Source: Candidatus Phosphoribacter baldrii (lineage in GTDB: Bacteria; Actinomycetota; Actinomycetes; Actinomycetales; Dermatophilaceae). From it: a stretch of 64,000 nt of DNA. The translations under genes were made by a program, and so were the position numbers. The notes below the pieces were generated by a model, which saw nothing but the letters and a program-made list of their open reading frames with translations, was not told the origin of the DNA and did no database searches. The stretch is taken from positions 124,001-188,000 of the forward strand of contig JADIZV010000001.1 in assembly GCA_016704565.1 (NCBI GenBank). Reading direction: 5' to 3'. Shown in pieces: positions 16,662 through 26,542 of the stretch. Each line of letters begins with the position of its first letter. The stretch's first letter is position 1.

Positions 16662-18131
16662 TCAAGCGGTGAGCAGCCCCGCGATGACCCCGGGCAACCG
16701 ACGGGCCACCGTGAGCGCGCGCACCGGACCGCCGGGATTGGCCCGGTCGGCGGCCACCCCGTGGACGAGGGCGCCGATCGACGCGGCGTCGACCAAGTCC
16801 AGACCGGCCGCCACCAGGGTGCCGAGGATGCCGGCCAGCACGTCTCCCGCCCCCGCGGTCGCGAGCCACGCAGGTGCATCGGCCTGGCTGCGGAGCGGGC
16901 GGCCGGACACGCCGGGCGACACGACGAGCGTCGTCGACCCTTTGAGCAGCACGACCGCCCCGAGCGCGTCGGCGGCCGCTTGGGCGTGCTCGACCGGCCG
17001 CGCCAGGACGTCCTCGCGAGTCACCTCGCTGGCACCCTCACCGCCGAGTCGGGTGAGCAGCCGAGCGAGCTCGCCTGCGTGCGGGGTGATGAGCGTGGGC
17101 GCCGAACGCGGTCCCACGACAGCGAGGGCCCCAGCATCGACGACGCACGGCTGATCGCTCTCCAGGGCCCGGCGGATCCAGCGCAGTTGCTCCTCGTCGT
17201 CGGCGTCGTCGGGGTCCACGCCCGACCCGAGCGCCCACGCCTGGACCCGGCCGGTGGCCGTGACCGCCTCAGGTGCCTGCGTGTGCACGAGGGCGGCCAC
17301 CGTCGCCGGTCCGAGGTAACGCACCATGCCTGGCCCCGTCCCGAGCGCGCCGAGCACGCTGAGGACACCCGCCCCCGGGTATGCCGTCGAGCCCGCCACG
17401 ACGCCGACGACCCCGCGCGAATACTTGTCCGATGCGGCGGTCGGCACGGGCCAGGCGGCCGCAACATCCGCACGGGTCAACCGTTCGACGACCGGAGCGC
17501 GACCGGTGAAGTCCAGTCCGATGTCGACCACCGTGAGGCGCCCGACGGCGGCCTCCGAGGCCGGCAGGAGATGGCAGGGCTTGCCAGCCCCGAACGTCAC
17601 TGTCTCGTCGGCGAACACGCAGTCGGCCGTGCCGACCAGCCCCGCCGGATCGACCCCACTGGGCAGATCGACAGCGATGACGTAGGCCTCGGGCCCGATG
17701 GCGCCGACCCAGCTGCGCGCCTCGTCGGAGAGCCCGGGTCGGCCACCGATGCCGGTGATCCCGTCGATGACCAGATCCGCCTGCGCGATCGCCTCGACCC
17801 ACTGGGCCCGGTCACCACCCTGGATGAGCGTGACTCCCGCCGCCTCCGCGGCTTCTCGTCCCCCCAGATGCACCGTCCCGTATGCCGTGCCCACCGCCGC
17901 CGTGGCGACGCCCGCCTGGGCGAGGAGGGCGGCGGCATACAGGGCATCGCCGCCGTTGTTGCCCCCGCCGACGAGGGCGACGACCCGGCTACCCGAGCGT
18001 TCGGGAAGCCGGTCGAGGACCACGTCGGCCAGGCCCTTGGCAGCCCTCCCCATGAGTTCGCCCTCGGGCAGCGAGGCCATCGCGGCGGCCTCGACGGCAC
18101 GGACATCGGCCACGGCATACGCCTGGATCAC
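16662..18131 (-). CDS. nnr: Bifunctional NAD(P)H-hydrate epimerase/ADP-dependent dehydratase
   Basis: This enzyme repairs hydrated NAD(P)H. The N-terminal YjeF_N epimerase half contains GGGNNGGDALYAAALLAQ and DLPSGVDP. The C-terminal ribokinase-like dehydratase half contains TPHAGELARLL and TAGAGDVLAGILG. The 489-residue length matches fused YjeF proteins. It overlaps acpS by four bases and continues the minus-strand operon toward alr. Several dispersed octamers lie in it, read as Ala-Tyr or Tyr-Ala. Confidence 0.95.
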   Translation of the reverse strand: MIQAYAVADVRAVEAAAMASLPEGELMGRAAKGLADVVLDRLPERSGSRVVALVGGGNNGGDALYAAALLAQAGVATAAVGTAYGTVHLGGREAAEAAGVTLIQGGDRAQWVEAIAQADLVIDGITGIGGRPGLSDEARSWVGAIGPEAYVIAVDLPSGVDPAGLVGTADCVFADETVTFGAGKPCHLLPASEAAVGRLTVVDIGLDFTGRAPVVERLTRADVAAAWPVPTAASDKYSRGVVGVVAGSTAYPGAGVLSVLGALGTGPGMVRYLGPATVAALVHTQAPEAVTATGRVQAWALGSGVDPDDADDEEQLRWIRRALESDQPCVVDAGALAVVGPRSAPTLITPHAGELARLLTRLGGEGASEVTREDVLARPVEHAQAAADALGAVVLLKGSTTLVVSPGVSGRPLRSQADAPAWLATAGAGDVLAGILGTLVAAGLDLVDAASIGALVHGVAADRANPGGPVRALTVARRLPGVIAGLLTA

Positions 18132-18484
18132 GGCTCTCCCTCGGCGACGACGACGGCGGACGCAACGCCCGCGTCATGGGACAACGAGACATGCAGGCTC
18201 TGGATCCCCAGCTCCTGGACCCGGGCCAGGACGCTGCCCCGGACGTCGAGCTCGGGGCGGCCGTCGTCGCCACGGACCACGGTGGCATCCACCCACGACA
18301 ATCCCACCGGACAGCCGAGCGCCTTGGCGAGCGCTTCTTTGGCGGCGAATCGAGCGGCCAGCGAATGCAGCGGCAGGTCTCGTTCGCTGTCGGTGAACAG
18401 CCGCTCCCGCAGTGCTGGGGTGCGGGCCAGCGTGTCGCCGAAGCGGTCGATGTCGACGACGTCGATCCCCAGACCGAGGATCAC
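18128..18484 (-). CDS. acpS: Holo-[acyl-carrier-protein] synthase
   Basis: This enzyme transfers phosphopantetheine from CoA to acyl carrier proteins. At 118 residues it is a canonical AcpS. The magnesium-binding Asp is in GLGIDVVDIDRF near the start, and the second motif is RFAAKEALAKALG. It starts four bases after the glmS stop and overlaps nnr by four. glmS-acpS-nnr-alr is a conserved actinobacterial order. Confidence 0.96.
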   Translation of the reverse strand: MILGLGIDVVDIDRFGDTLARTPALRERLFTDSERDLPLHSLAARFAAKEALAKALGCPVGLSWVDATVVRGDDGRPELDVRGSVLARVQELGIQSLHVSLSHDAGVASAVVVAEGEP

Positions 18485-18488
18485 CGCA

Positions 18489-20348
18489 TCACTCCACCGT
18501 CACGGACTTGGCCAGATTGCGCGGCTGGTCGACGTCCAGGCCCTTGGCCGTCGCCAACTGGCAAGCGAAGACTTGCAGCGGCACCACGGTGAGCAGTGGT
18601 TGCAGGAGCGGCGGCGTCCGCGGGACCCGGATCACCTCGTCGGCGAACGGCACGACCGCCTCGTCACCGTCCTGGGCGACGACCAGGGTGCGCGCCCCCC
18701 GGGCCCGGATCTCCTGGATGTTGGAGACGACCTTGGCATGCAGGTCGTGCGGGGTGTCTGGTCCGGGGACGATGACGAACACGGGCTGCCCGGGCTCGAT
18801 GAGGGCGATCGGGCCGTGCTTGAGCTCGCCCGCCGCGAAGCCCTCGGCGTGGATGTAGGCGAGCTCTTTGAGCTTGAGGGCACCTTCCAGCGCCACGGGG
18901 AAGCCGACGTGGCGGCCGAGGAAGAGCACCGAACGGGAGTCGGCCATGAACCGCGCGATTTCCCGGACCCGGTCCATCCGGTCCAGGACGGTCTGGATCT
19001 TGTCGGGCACCTCCCGCAGCTCGCGCATGACCGCCTGGGCCTCGTCAGCGGCCGTGCCGCCCCGCAGTTGGGCCAGGTAGAGGCCCAGGAGGTAACAGGC
19101 GGTGATCTGGGCGAGGAACGCCTTGGTCGAGGCGACCGCGATCTCCGGCCCGGCGTGGGTGTAGAGGACCGCGTCGGACTCGCGGGGAATCGTCGACCCG
19201 TGCGTGTTACAGATCGAGACGGTGAGGGCGCCGAGCTCATTGGCGTGCTTGACCGCCATGAGCGTGTCCATCGTCTCGCCGGACTGGCTCACCGACACGA
19301 CGAGCGTCGTGCCGTTGACGACCGGGTCGCGGTAGCGGAATTCATGGGCCAACTCGACCTCGCAGGGGATGCGAGTCCAGTGCTCGATGGCATATTTGGC
19401 GACCATCCCGGCATACGCGGCCGTGCCGCACGCGACGATGATGATCTTGTCAACGGCCCGCAGGGCGTCCTCTGACACGCGCAACTCGTCGAGGACGAGT
19501 TCGCCGTCGTCCTTGGTCCGACCCAGCAGGGTGTCCGCGACCGCGTGCGGCTGCTCGTCGATCTCTTTGGCCATGAACGACGGGTAGCCGCCTTTCTCGG
19601 CGGCGGCAGCGTCCCAGTCGACGTGGTAGCGACGCCCCTGCGCGGGGGTCCCGTCGAAGCCGATCACCGACACAGAGTCAGGGGTGATCGTCACGATCTG
19701 GTCCTGGCCGAGCTCCATCGCCTCGCGGGTGTGCCCGATAAAGGCGGCGACGTCAGAGCCGAGGTAGTTGGCGCCGTCACCGAGCCCGACGACCAGCGGA
19801 CTGTTTCGGCGCGCGCCCACAACGACACCGGGCTGATCGGCGTGGATCGCCAGCAGGGTGAACGCCCCGTGCAACCGGGCGACCGTCGCCAGCATCGCGG
19901 CGGTGAGGTCGTGGGTGCGCTCGTATGCCGCCGCCACGAGATGAGCGGCAACCTCCGTGTCCGTCTCGGAGGCGAAGGTCACGCCCTGGGCCAGCAGCTC
20001 GGTCTTGAGCGAGTGGAAGTTCTCGATGATCCCGTTGTGGATGAGGGCCAGTCGGCCCTCGGGCCCGCCGAGATGCGGGTGGGCGTTGTCGTCGGTCGGG
20101 CCGCCGTGAGTGGCCCACCGGGTGTGTCCAATAGCGGTCGTCGTCGCCGACAGGGGCCGACCGGTGATCTCGTCGCGGAGGTTGACCAACTTGCCCGAGC
20201 GCTTGCGGAAGGCGACATGATCTCCGTCGATGACCGCGATCCCGGCCGAGTCGTAGCCGCGGTATTCCAGCCGGGCCAAGCCCTCCATGACGACGTCGAG
20301 CGCCGTCCCATCGGTCGCCGGACCGACGTACCCCACGATTCCACACAT
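18489..20348 (-). CDS. glmS: Glutamine-fructose-6-phosphate aminotransferase (isomerizing)
   Basis: This is the first step of UDP-GlcNAc synthesis. Translation is set at MCGIVGYVG so that Cys becomes residue 1 of the mature glutaminase domain. The open frame extends 25 codons upstream without family similarity. The SIS domains show VACGTAAYAG, SVSQSGETMDTL and STKAFLAQI, and the protein ends DQPRNLAKSVTVE. The 619 residues fit. It heads the run glmS-acpS-nnr-alr-tsaEB-rimI-tsaD and is divergent from coaA. I see no glmS ribozyme-like element in the 77-base gap. Confidence 0.97.
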   Translation of the reverse strand: MCGIVGYVGPATDGTALDVVMEGLARLEYRGYDSAGIAVIDGDHVAFRKRSGKLVNLRDEITGRPLSATTTAIGHTRWATHGGPTDDNAHPHLGGPEGRLALIHNGIIENFHSLKTELLAQGVTFASETDTEVAAHLVAAAYERTHDLTAAMLATVARLHGAFTLLAIHADQPGVVVGARRNSPLVVGLGDGANYLGSDVAAFIGHTREAMELGQDQIVTITPDSVSVIGFDGTPAQGRRYHVDWDAAAAEKGGYPSFMAKEIDEQPHAVADTLLGRTKDDGELVLDELRVSEDALRAVDKIIIVACGTAAYAGMVAKYAIEHWTRIPCEVELAHEFRYRDPVVNGTTLVVSVSQSGETMDTLMAVKHANELGALTVSICNTHGSTIPRESDAVLYTHAGPEIAVASTKAFLAQITACYLLGLYLAQLRGGTAADEAQAVMRELREVPDKIQTVLDRMDRVREIARFMADSRSVLFLGRHVGFPVALEGALKLKELAYIHAEGFAAGELKHGPIALIEPGQPVFVIVPGPDTPHDLHAKVVSNIQEIRARGARTLVVAQDGDEAVVPFADEVIRVPRTPPLLQPLLTVVPLQVFACQLATAKGLDVDQPRNLAKSVTVE

Positions 20349-20425
20349 GGGCAGCAGCCTAGTTCCCCCGCCCAGACCCGCCCGGTATGCCGCGCACCCC
20401 GGTCCGCGCGACGGCATACGCAAGA

Positions 20426-21397
20426 ATGAGCCGCGTGACCCAGCGCCGCGACAGCACCGGGAGTTTCCCGACCCCCTTCGTGGAGCTGGACCGCTCGGCG
20501 TGGTCGCGGCTAGCCAAGAACCACCCGCTGGAGATCACCGCCGACGACCTGACGCGGCTGCGCGGCCTGGACCACCCGCTGGACCTGCGGGAGATCCAAG
20601 AGGTCTACCTCCCACTCTCGCGCCTGCTGACCTTCTACTGCGAGGCCGTTGAGCAGCTGCACGGTGTGACGAGCGACTTCCTCATGGAACGGCGGCAGAA
20701 GACCCCGTTCGTCATCGGCGTCGCCGGATCGGTCGCCGTCGGCAAGTCGACGACCTCCCGCATCCTGCGCGAGTTGCTCAGCCGGTGGCCGTCGACCCCC
20801 AACGTGGAGCTCATCACCACCGACGGGTTCCTGCTGCCCAACGCTGAGTTGCGGCGCCGAGGGCTCATGCACCGCAAGGGTTTTCCAGAGTCCTACGACC
20901 GGCGAGCACTGCTGCGGTTCCTCGCCGAGGTCAAGGGTGGGCGGCCTGAGGTGTCGGCGCCGGTCTATTCGCACCTGTCCTATGACATCGTCCCCGGCGA
21001 GCGAGTGGTCGTGCGTCAGCCCGATGTCCTCATCGTCGAAGGCCTTAACGTCCTGGGCGCCCCCCCGGTGCGCCCCATGGGCGGGACGGGCCTGGCCGTG
21101 AGCGACTTCTTCGACTTCTCGGTCTATGTCGACGCGCGGGTGTCGCACATCGAACGGTGGTACGTCGACCGGTTCCTCACCTTGCGCGCCACGGCGTTCG
21201 CCAACCCGGATTCCTACTTCCACCGGTATGCCGCGTTGTCCGACGACGAGGCGGTCGCGACCGCCCTCACCATCTGGGAGTCGATCAACGGCCCCAACCT
21301 CGTCGAGAACATCCTGCCGAGCAGGCAGCGGGCCACCTTGGTCATCGTCAAGGGCGAGGACCATTCGGTGCAGAAGGTCCGGCTGCGCAAACTCTGA
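20426..21397 (+). CDS. coaA: Type I pantothenate kinase
   Basis: CoaA phosphorylates pantothenate, the first and controlling step of CoA synthesis. The P-loop is GVAGSVAVGKST. TTDGFLLPN, KGFPESYD and a HIERWYVDRFLTL helix are all typical. I choose the ATG at 20426 (MSRVTQRRDS), giving 323 residues and a normal N-terminus. An upstream ATG at 20387 lies inside one of the dispersed octamers and would add 13 unlike residues. The ribosome site is weak for both. It is divergent from glmS. Confidence 0.95.
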   Translation: MSRVTQRRDSTGSFPTPFVELDRSAWSRLAKNHPLEITADDLTRLRGLDHPLDLREIQEVYLPLSRLLTFYCEAVEQLHGVTSDFLMERRQKTPFVIGVAGSVAVGKSTTSRILRELLSRWPSTPNVELITTDGFLLPNAELRRRGLMHRKGFPESYDRRALLRFLAEVKGGRPEVSAPVYSHLSYDIVPGERVVVRQPDVLIVEGLNVLGAPPVRPMGGTGLAVSDFFDFSVYVDARVSHIERWYVDRFLTLRATAFANPDSYFHRYAALSDDEAVATALTIWESINGPNLVENILPSRQRATLVIVKGEDHSVQKVRLRKL

Positions 21398-21452
21398 CCG
21401 GCTGGTCAGCACCTCAGGCCCGCCGGGCCCGCACTGTCAGTAGTTGTGCCGG

Positions 21453-22238
21453 TCAGTACCAGTTGTGCCGGACCGAGTGTGCCCAAGCGCTGCACGGGGT
21501 GCCGTAGCGTGCGGCGATGTAGCCCAGACCCCACTTGATCTGGGTCACCGGGTTGGTCCGCCAGTCCGCTCCAGCGCTGGCCATCTTGGAGCCTGGAAGG
21601 GCTTGCGGGATGCCATATGCGCTGGAGGTCGGGTTGTCGGCGTTCCACCGCCAGTTGCTCTCCTTGGTCCACAACTTGACCAGGCAGCCGAACTGGGCGT
21701 CGTTCCAGCCACGATCGGCGACCATGAGGGCAGCGACCGCCTTGGGGTCCTTCTGCGCGTTGGCGACGATGCTGGCGCGTTGGGCGTCCCGTGCGGCGCG
21801 GTCAGCAGCCGCTTGGCGCTCGGCTTCGAGCCGAGCCGCTTCGAGCGCAGCCGCGGCAGCGGCCGCCTGATTGGCCGCCGTGATGGTGATGGTCCGGGTG
21901 ACCCGATCACGGTTGGCACTGGCGGACTCCAGCTCAGCAGCTGTCGCGTCGAACGCGGTCAACTGCTCAGGAGCGATCGAGATCAGCCGACCGAGAGCCT
22001 GCGTGTTCGTCGTGGAGCCCGCCGGCGGGTCGGCCAGCACTGCGCCTGCCGGAGCAGCGCCACCGGCGGCGAGGTAGCCTCCGACGGTCGCCGACGCCAG
22101 GGCAACAGTGGCACCGGCGTGGATCAGGGGATGGAAGGCGATCCCGGATCGACCAGAAGCGCGCGCTCCCGAGGAGGCGGCACGGGCCTGGGCGAGTTCG
22201 GCCCGGCGATGCCGACCGACATAACGCTCCGCCACCAT
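21453..22238 (-). CDS. Exported lytic transglycosylase-like (SLT fold) protein
   Basis: The 261-residue protein has an Arg-rich start and a hydrophobic segment at about residues 40-65, probably a signal/anchor. A long Ala/Glu-rich helix follows (about 90-160, likely coiled coil). The C-terminal domain is WNDAQFGCLVKLWTKESNWRWNADNPTSSAYGIPQALPG, with the catalytic Glu in TKESNW; this is the lysozyme-like fold used by actinobacterial resuscitation and aggregation-promoting factors. It should cut peptidoglycan outside the membrane. A 234-base leader region precedes it and contains a possible small stem (TGCCAG/CTGGCA), but I cannot recognise the c-di-AMP riboswitch that often controls such genes. 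Confidence 0.82.
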   Translation of the reverse strand: MVAERYVGRHRRAELAQARAASSGARASGRSGIAFHPLIHAGATVALASATVGGYLAAGGAAPAGAVLADPPAGSTTNTQALGRLISIAPEQLTAFDATAAELESASANRDRVTRTITITAANQAAAAAAALEAARLEAERQAAADRAARDAQRASIVANAQKDPKAVAALMVADRGWNDAQFGCLVKLWTKESNWRWNADNPTSSAYGIPQALPGSKMASAGADWRTNPVTQIKWGLGYIAARYGTPCSAWAHSVRHNWY

Positions 22239-22472
22239 GATCCCTCTCGACGTGCGCCACCGTCACCGCTGACGCCCAGTTGCTGTGCACTCCCGCATCC
22301 GCTGACCTCGCACACGACGGAAACCGTCAGAGCGTTATCAAGTCGAGATGTTTGGGAAAGGGTGCCAGACACGTGGCCCACCTGGCAAATCCTGTTGCCG
22401 TCCTCAGCTGAACGCGATTCGCCTGGGCCCCTGCTCTCGAGCACCGCCGCCAGTGATCCGTGGGCGCTGCAG

Positions 22473-23798
22473 TTAGAGGTCTAGGCCCTCCAGCATGTCG
22501 GTGACCAGGGCAGCAATCGGGCTGCGCTCGCTGCGGGTCAAGGTGATGTGGGCGAACAGCGGGTGACCCTTGAGCGTCTCGATGACCGCCGCCACGCCGT
22601 CGTGCCGTCCGACGCGCAGGTTGTCCCGTTGGGCGACGTCATGGGTGAGCACCACCCGGGAGTTCTGTCCGACCCGGGACAGCACGGTGAGCAGGACGTT
22701 GCGTTCCAACGACTGAGCCTCGTCGACGATGACGAAGGCGTCGTGCAGCGACCGACCGCGGATGTGCGTGAGCGGCAGCACCTCAAGCATGCCTCGGTCG
22801 AGGATCTCCTCAACCACCTCGGTCGACAGCAGCGCCCCGAGCGTGTCGAACACCGCCTGACCCCACGGCCCCATCTTCTCGGCCTCGGAGCCGGGCAGGT
22901 AGCCCAACTCCTGGCCGCCCACGGCATACAGGGGGCGGAAGACGACCACCTTGCGGTGTTGGCGCCGCTCCAGGACGGCCTCCAGGCCGGCGCACAGGGC
23001 GAGCGCCGACTTGCCGGTCCCCGCACGTCCGCCGAGCGAGATGATCCCCACGTCGGGGTCGAGCAGCAGGTCCAGGGCGATCCGCTGCTCGGCGGAGCGA
23101 CCGTGCAGTCCGAACGCGTCGCGGTCTCCGCGGACCAGTCGCACCTGCTTGTCCGCGCCCACCCGAGCGAGGCCACTCCCGCGCGGCGAGTGCAGCACCA
23201 GCCCGGTGTGACACGGCAGCTCCGCCGCGCCCGTGTGCTCAAGGCGCCCGTGGTCATAGAGCTCGTCCATCTCGGCGACGGTGACGTCCAGATCGGCCAT
23301 GCCGGTCCATCCCGAGTCGACGGCCAGCTCCGCGCGGTATTCCTGTGCGTCCAGTCCGACAGCGGAGGCCTTGACCCGCATCGGCAGGTCCTTGCTGACG
23401 ACCGTGACGTCGTGGCCTTCAGCGGCGAGGTTCTTGGCGACAGCCAGGATGCGAGTGTCGTTGTCCCCCAACCGGAATCCCGCCGGCAGCACCTCCGGGT
23501 TGGAGTGGTTGAGCTCGACCCGCAGGCTGCCGCCCAGGTCCCCGAGTGGCAGCGGGTGGTCCAGGCGCCCGTGCGAGACCCGCAGGTCGTCCAGCAGCCG
23601 CAACGCCGTCCGTGCGAAATACCCCAGCTCCGGGTGGTGGCGTTTGCCCTCAAGTTCGGTGATGACAACGACCGGCAGCACCACCTCGTGTTCGGCGAAC
23701 CTCGTGATCGCCCTCGGATCGGACAAGAGGACCGACGTGTCCAGAACGTAGGTCTTGCGACCCTCAGCAGCGTTCGTGGACATCCGAGTAGCAACCAC
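22473..23798 (-). CDS. PhoH family ATPase with N-terminal PIN domain (PhoH2-like)
   Basis: The N-terminal PIN nuclease domain (YVLDTSVLLSDP, then acidic residues in GDNDTRILAVA and SKDLPMRVKA) is fused to a PhoH ATPase. The ATPase has Walker A GGRAGTGKSAL and Walker B AFVIVDEAQSL. Mycobacterial PhoH2 of this layout is an RNA helicase/RNase, so an RNA-processing role is likely. The start is GTG 23798, because AAGGAGG lies six bases upstream; earlier in-frame codons look non-coding. The length is 441 residues. phoH2 and coaA also lie close together in M. tuberculosis. Confidence 0.92.
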   Translation of the reverse strand: MVATRMSTNAAEGRKTYVLDTSVLLSDPRAITRFAEHEVVLPVVVITELEGKRHHPELGYFARTALRLLDDLRVSHGRLDHPLPLGDLGGSLRVELNHSNPEVLPAGFRLGDNDTRILAVAKNLAAEGHDVTVVSKDLPMRVKASAVGLDAQEYRAELAVDSGWTGMADLDVTVAEMDELYDHGRLEHTGAAELPCHTGLVLHSPRGSGLARVGADKQVRLVRGDRDAFGLHGRSAEQRIALDLLLDPDVGIISLGGRAGTGKSALALCAGLEAVLERRQHRKVVVFRPLYAVGGQELGYLPGSEAEKMGPWGQAVFDTLGALLSTEVVEEILDRGMLEVLPLTHIRGRSLHDAFVIVDEAQSLERNVLLTVLSRVGQNSRVVLTHDVAQRDNLRVGRHDGVAAVIETLKGHPLFAHITLTRSERSPIAALVTDMLEGLDL

Positions 23799-23900
23799 GC
23801 AACCCCTCCTTGGTGATCCGCACGTGCTTCGACGGTAGGCGCCCCGAGCCGCGGGAGCCGGGATTTGCGTGCGGGCGCGTCGCGCGCGGACCCAGCCGGA

Positions 23901-23924
23901 CGGCATACGACATCCCGTATGCCG
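23901..23924. repeat. Hairpin made of two inverted octamers
   Basis: CGGCATACG, a six-base loop (ACATCC) and CGTATGCCG form a perfect 9-bp stem between the divergent phoH-like and SulP genes. Both arms are copies of the dispersed octamer extended by one base. Because the flanking genes diverge, a terminator role is not obvious. Confidence 0.85.
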
Positions 23925-24046
23925 CTCACCCACCTCCCCGGGGGTGCGCCACCTCAGGCATTTCCCCTAGATTGTGCGGCATCCAACTCCGGCCGGTTCA
24001 CCACTCGTTCACCAGCCGGCCACCTATCGATCATGGGGGTGAACCC

Positions 24047-26536
24047 ATGTCCAAGAACAGTGACGCCACGGTCGGCGCGCCGAGGACCCCGGTCGAGGTG
24101 GACCAGGAGCAGGTCGACCTTGAAGCCGCCAAGGCGGCCGAGCGGCAATTCCGACGCATGCGCAAACGAGAGATGATCGTCGCCGCGCGGATCCAGGCGG
24201 GCGAAGACCCAGACCCCGAGGACTTCATGGCCCGTCGCCCCGCTCTCGACTATCACACGTCAACGACCGGCCCGAGCCTGCTCATGAAGGCCCTGCAAGC
24301 GGGAACGCCTGGCCTGACCACCCTGCAGAGATATCGGCGGAAGTGGCTTCGCTCGGACATCTTCGCCGGCATCGCCGTCGTCGCCTACATGGTGCCCCAA
24401 TGCATGGCCTACTCGGCCATTGTCGGCGTCCCCCCGGAGGTGGGCCTCTCGACCGCGCTCGGCGCCCTCATCGTGTATGCCGTCATGGGCCAATCGCGGA
24501 TGCTCTCGGTCGGTCCGGAGTCCACCGTCGCGCTCATCGCCGGCGTGGCGATCGCCCCCTTTGCCCATGGCGATCCGGTCAAGGCCACCGCGCTCGGTGC
24601 CGCGTTGTCGCTCATCGTCGCCGGATGGTGCTTCCTGGCGCGCATGTTGCGCCTCGGGATTGTCGCCGAACTGCTGTCCCAGCCGTTGCTCGTCGGCTAT
24701 CTCGCTGGCGCGGCCGTCCTCATGGTCGTCGGCCAGCTCGGCAAAATGACCGGCACCAAAGTCCACGGCGAGAGCATCGTCGAACAGGTCAACTCGTTCC
24801 TTTCCGTCGTCCGCGAAACGCACATGCTCACCCTGTGGGTTGGCGTCGGCACCTTCGTGTTCCTCATGCTCATCCACTGGATTCGGCACCTGTGGCCGGC
24901 GACCCTCATCGCGGTCGCAGCGGCCACCGTCGTGGCCACCGTCTTCCAACTCAAGAGCCAGGGCGTCGCTGTCCTGGGCACGGTGCCCACCGGGCTCCCG
25001 CTGCCCACCCTGCCTGCCGTGTCCTGGTCAGATTTCGAATCGTTGTTGCCGGCGGGAGTGGGGGTGGCCATCGTCGCCTACGGCGACAACACCCTCATCG
25101 CCCGTGGCTTCCCCGCCCCGATCGAGCCGGACGAGGACCGCAGCGTCAACACCATCGAACCGCAACAGGAGCTCATCGCCCTGGGCGGCTGCCACGTCGT
25201 CGTGGGGATGCTGGGCGGCTTCCCCGTGTCGTCCTCCGGTTCGCGCACGGCCCTCGCTGTCGCGGCGGGGGCTCGGACCCAGATGTACTCCCTCGTCGCG
25301 GCGCTCATGCTTGTCATCGTCCTGTTCGTGGCCGGTCCGCTCATCGCCAACCTGCCGCAGGCCGCCTTGGCCGCGGTCGTCTTCTATGCCGCGAGCAAGC
25401 TCATCAACATCAAGGAGATCAAGCGGCTGGCTCGGTTCCGCAAACGCGAACTGTTCCTTGCCGCCGCGGCCACTGTGGGCACCATCCTCTTCGGCGTCGT
25501 CACCGGCATCGGCATCGCCATCGCCCTCAGCGTCTTGGAGATGACGCAGCGGCTGGCTCGGCCCCACGACGGAGTTCTCGGTCGGGTCCCCGGGTTGCCC
25601 GGCATGCACGACGTCGCCGACTATCCGACCGCGCAGACCCTGCCCGGGCTGATCGTCTACCGCTACGACGCGCCGTTGTTCTTCGCCAATGTCGGCGATC
25701 TGCGGCGGCGGGCCCTGCTCGTGGTCGACCAGGAGAACGCCGCCTATCCCCAGAGCCCGGCGAGATGGTTCGTCCTCAACGTCGAAGCCAACGTCGAAGT
25801 CGACCTGACGGCGGCCGACGGGCTGGCCGAACTCCAGAAGGACCTTGCCGAGCGCGGCGTCCGGCTGGGGCTGGCCCGGGTCAAGCAAGACCTTCTGCTG
25901 CCGCTGCAGCGCGCGGGCCTTATGGAACTCATCGGGACCGACATGCTCTTCCCCACGCTGCCCGTGGCCGAGAAGGCCTACCTCGTCTGGGCTGCTGAGA
26001 ACCCCTACGTACCTCCGCCGCTGCCGATCGAGCCGGCTGACGAGGACGACACCCCGGTGTGGAACGTCTATCGGTTCAGCGAGGAGGCGCACCAGGCCCA
26101 CGACGAGACCGAGCCAGGCGTTGTGGCAAAAGCGACTCATGCAGCTCTCGCCAGGGCCCACCAAGCGGCAGCGGCGGTGACCTCGGCAATCACCTCGCTG
26201 GGCGATGCCTCGCCCAGCGATCCCGACACCTTGACGAAGTCCAATACCGATGCCGACACCGACCCGTCCTCCGGCGCCGGTTCTCACTCCGAGGACACCT
26301 CCAGCAAGTCAGCTGACCTCGCATCCGGGCCGACCCCCCGTTCGGCCATGGGGTCGCACACACTGTCCGACATGCAGTCGCAGCCAGAGTCGAGTGCAGC
26401 GCCAGCGCCGGTGAAGGCCAAGACCAAGGTCAAACACAAGGCCAAGGGCCCTCACCCGCAACCCGGGGGAGGGGAAGCGGATGCGCACGAGGACGAGGAC
26501 GGCATACTCGCCGGCTTGGAGGCTCACCCGAGCTGA
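24047..26536 (+). CDS. SulP family anion transporter with STAS domain
   Basis: This is a 829-residue inner-membrane transporter of the SLC26/SulP family, moving sulfate, bicarbonate or other anions. A hydrophilic N-terminus of about 100 residues precedes the membrane core. The core has SulP signatures VAYMVPQCMAYSAIVGVPPEVGL and GGFPVSSSGSRTALAVAAGA. A STAS domain follows (LPGLIVYRYDAPLFFANVGDL to about residue 650). An Ala/Pro/Lys-rich, charged tail of about 150 residues is unusually long. The ATG at 24047 has a GGGGGTG ribosome site; upstream frame is non-coding. Substrate unknown. Confidence 0.9.
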   Translation: MSKNSDATVGAPRTPVEVDQEQVDLEAAKAAERQFRRMRKREMIVAARIQAGEDPDPEDFMARRPALDYHTSTTGPSLLMKALQAGTPGLTTLQRYRRKWLRSDIFAGIAVVAYMVPQCMAYSAIVGVPPEVGLSTALGALIVYAVMGQSRMLSVGPESTVALIAGVAIAPFAHGDPVKATALGAALSLIVAGWCFLARMLRLGIVAELLSQPLLVGYLAGAAVLMVVGQLGKMTGTKVHGESIVEQVNSFLSVVRETHMLTLWVGVGTFVFLMLIHWIRHLWPATLIAVAAATVVATVFQLKSQGVAVLGTVPTGLPLPTLPAVSWSDFESLLPAGVGVAIVAYGDNTLIARGFPAPIEPDEDRSVNTIEPQQELIALGGCHVVVGMLGGFPVSSSGSRTALAVAAGARTQMYSLVAALMLVIVLFVAGPLIANLPQAALAAVVFYAASKLINIKEIKRLARFRKRELFLAAAATVGTILFGVVTGIGIAIALSVLEMTQRLARPHDGVLGRVPGLPGMHDVADYPTAQTLPGLIVYRYDAPLFFANVGDLRRRALLVVDQENAAYPQSPARWFVLNVEANVEVDLTAADGLAELQKDLAERGVRLGLARVKQDLLLPLQRAGLMELIGTDMLFPTLPVAEKAYLVWAAENPYVPPPLPIEPADEDDTPVWNVYRFSEEAHQAHDETEPGVVAKATHAALARAHQAAAAVTSAITSLGDASPSDPDTLTKSNTDADTDPSSGAGSHSEDTSSKSADLASGPTPRSAMGSHTLSDMQSQPESSAAPAPVKAKTKVKHKAKGPHPQPGGGEADAHEDEDGILAGLEAHPS

Positions 26537-26542
26537 GGCGAC

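Noticed and set aside
16626..19475. 949-codon plus-strand frame opposite nnr, acpS and glmS
   Set aside because: It spans three well-identified minus-strand genes and shows only Arg/Asp/Gly-rich shadow composition.
20387..20425. Earlier start codon for coaA
   Set aside because: The ATG lies within a copy of the dispersed octamer and adds residues unlike other CoaA N-termini.
22239..22472. c-di-AMP (ydaO-type) riboswitch before the transglycosylase-like gene
   Set aside because: Such riboswitches are known upstream of actinobacterial cell-wall hydrolases, but I could not find the conserved pseudo-symmetric core; only a short TGCCAG/CTGGCA stem is visible.
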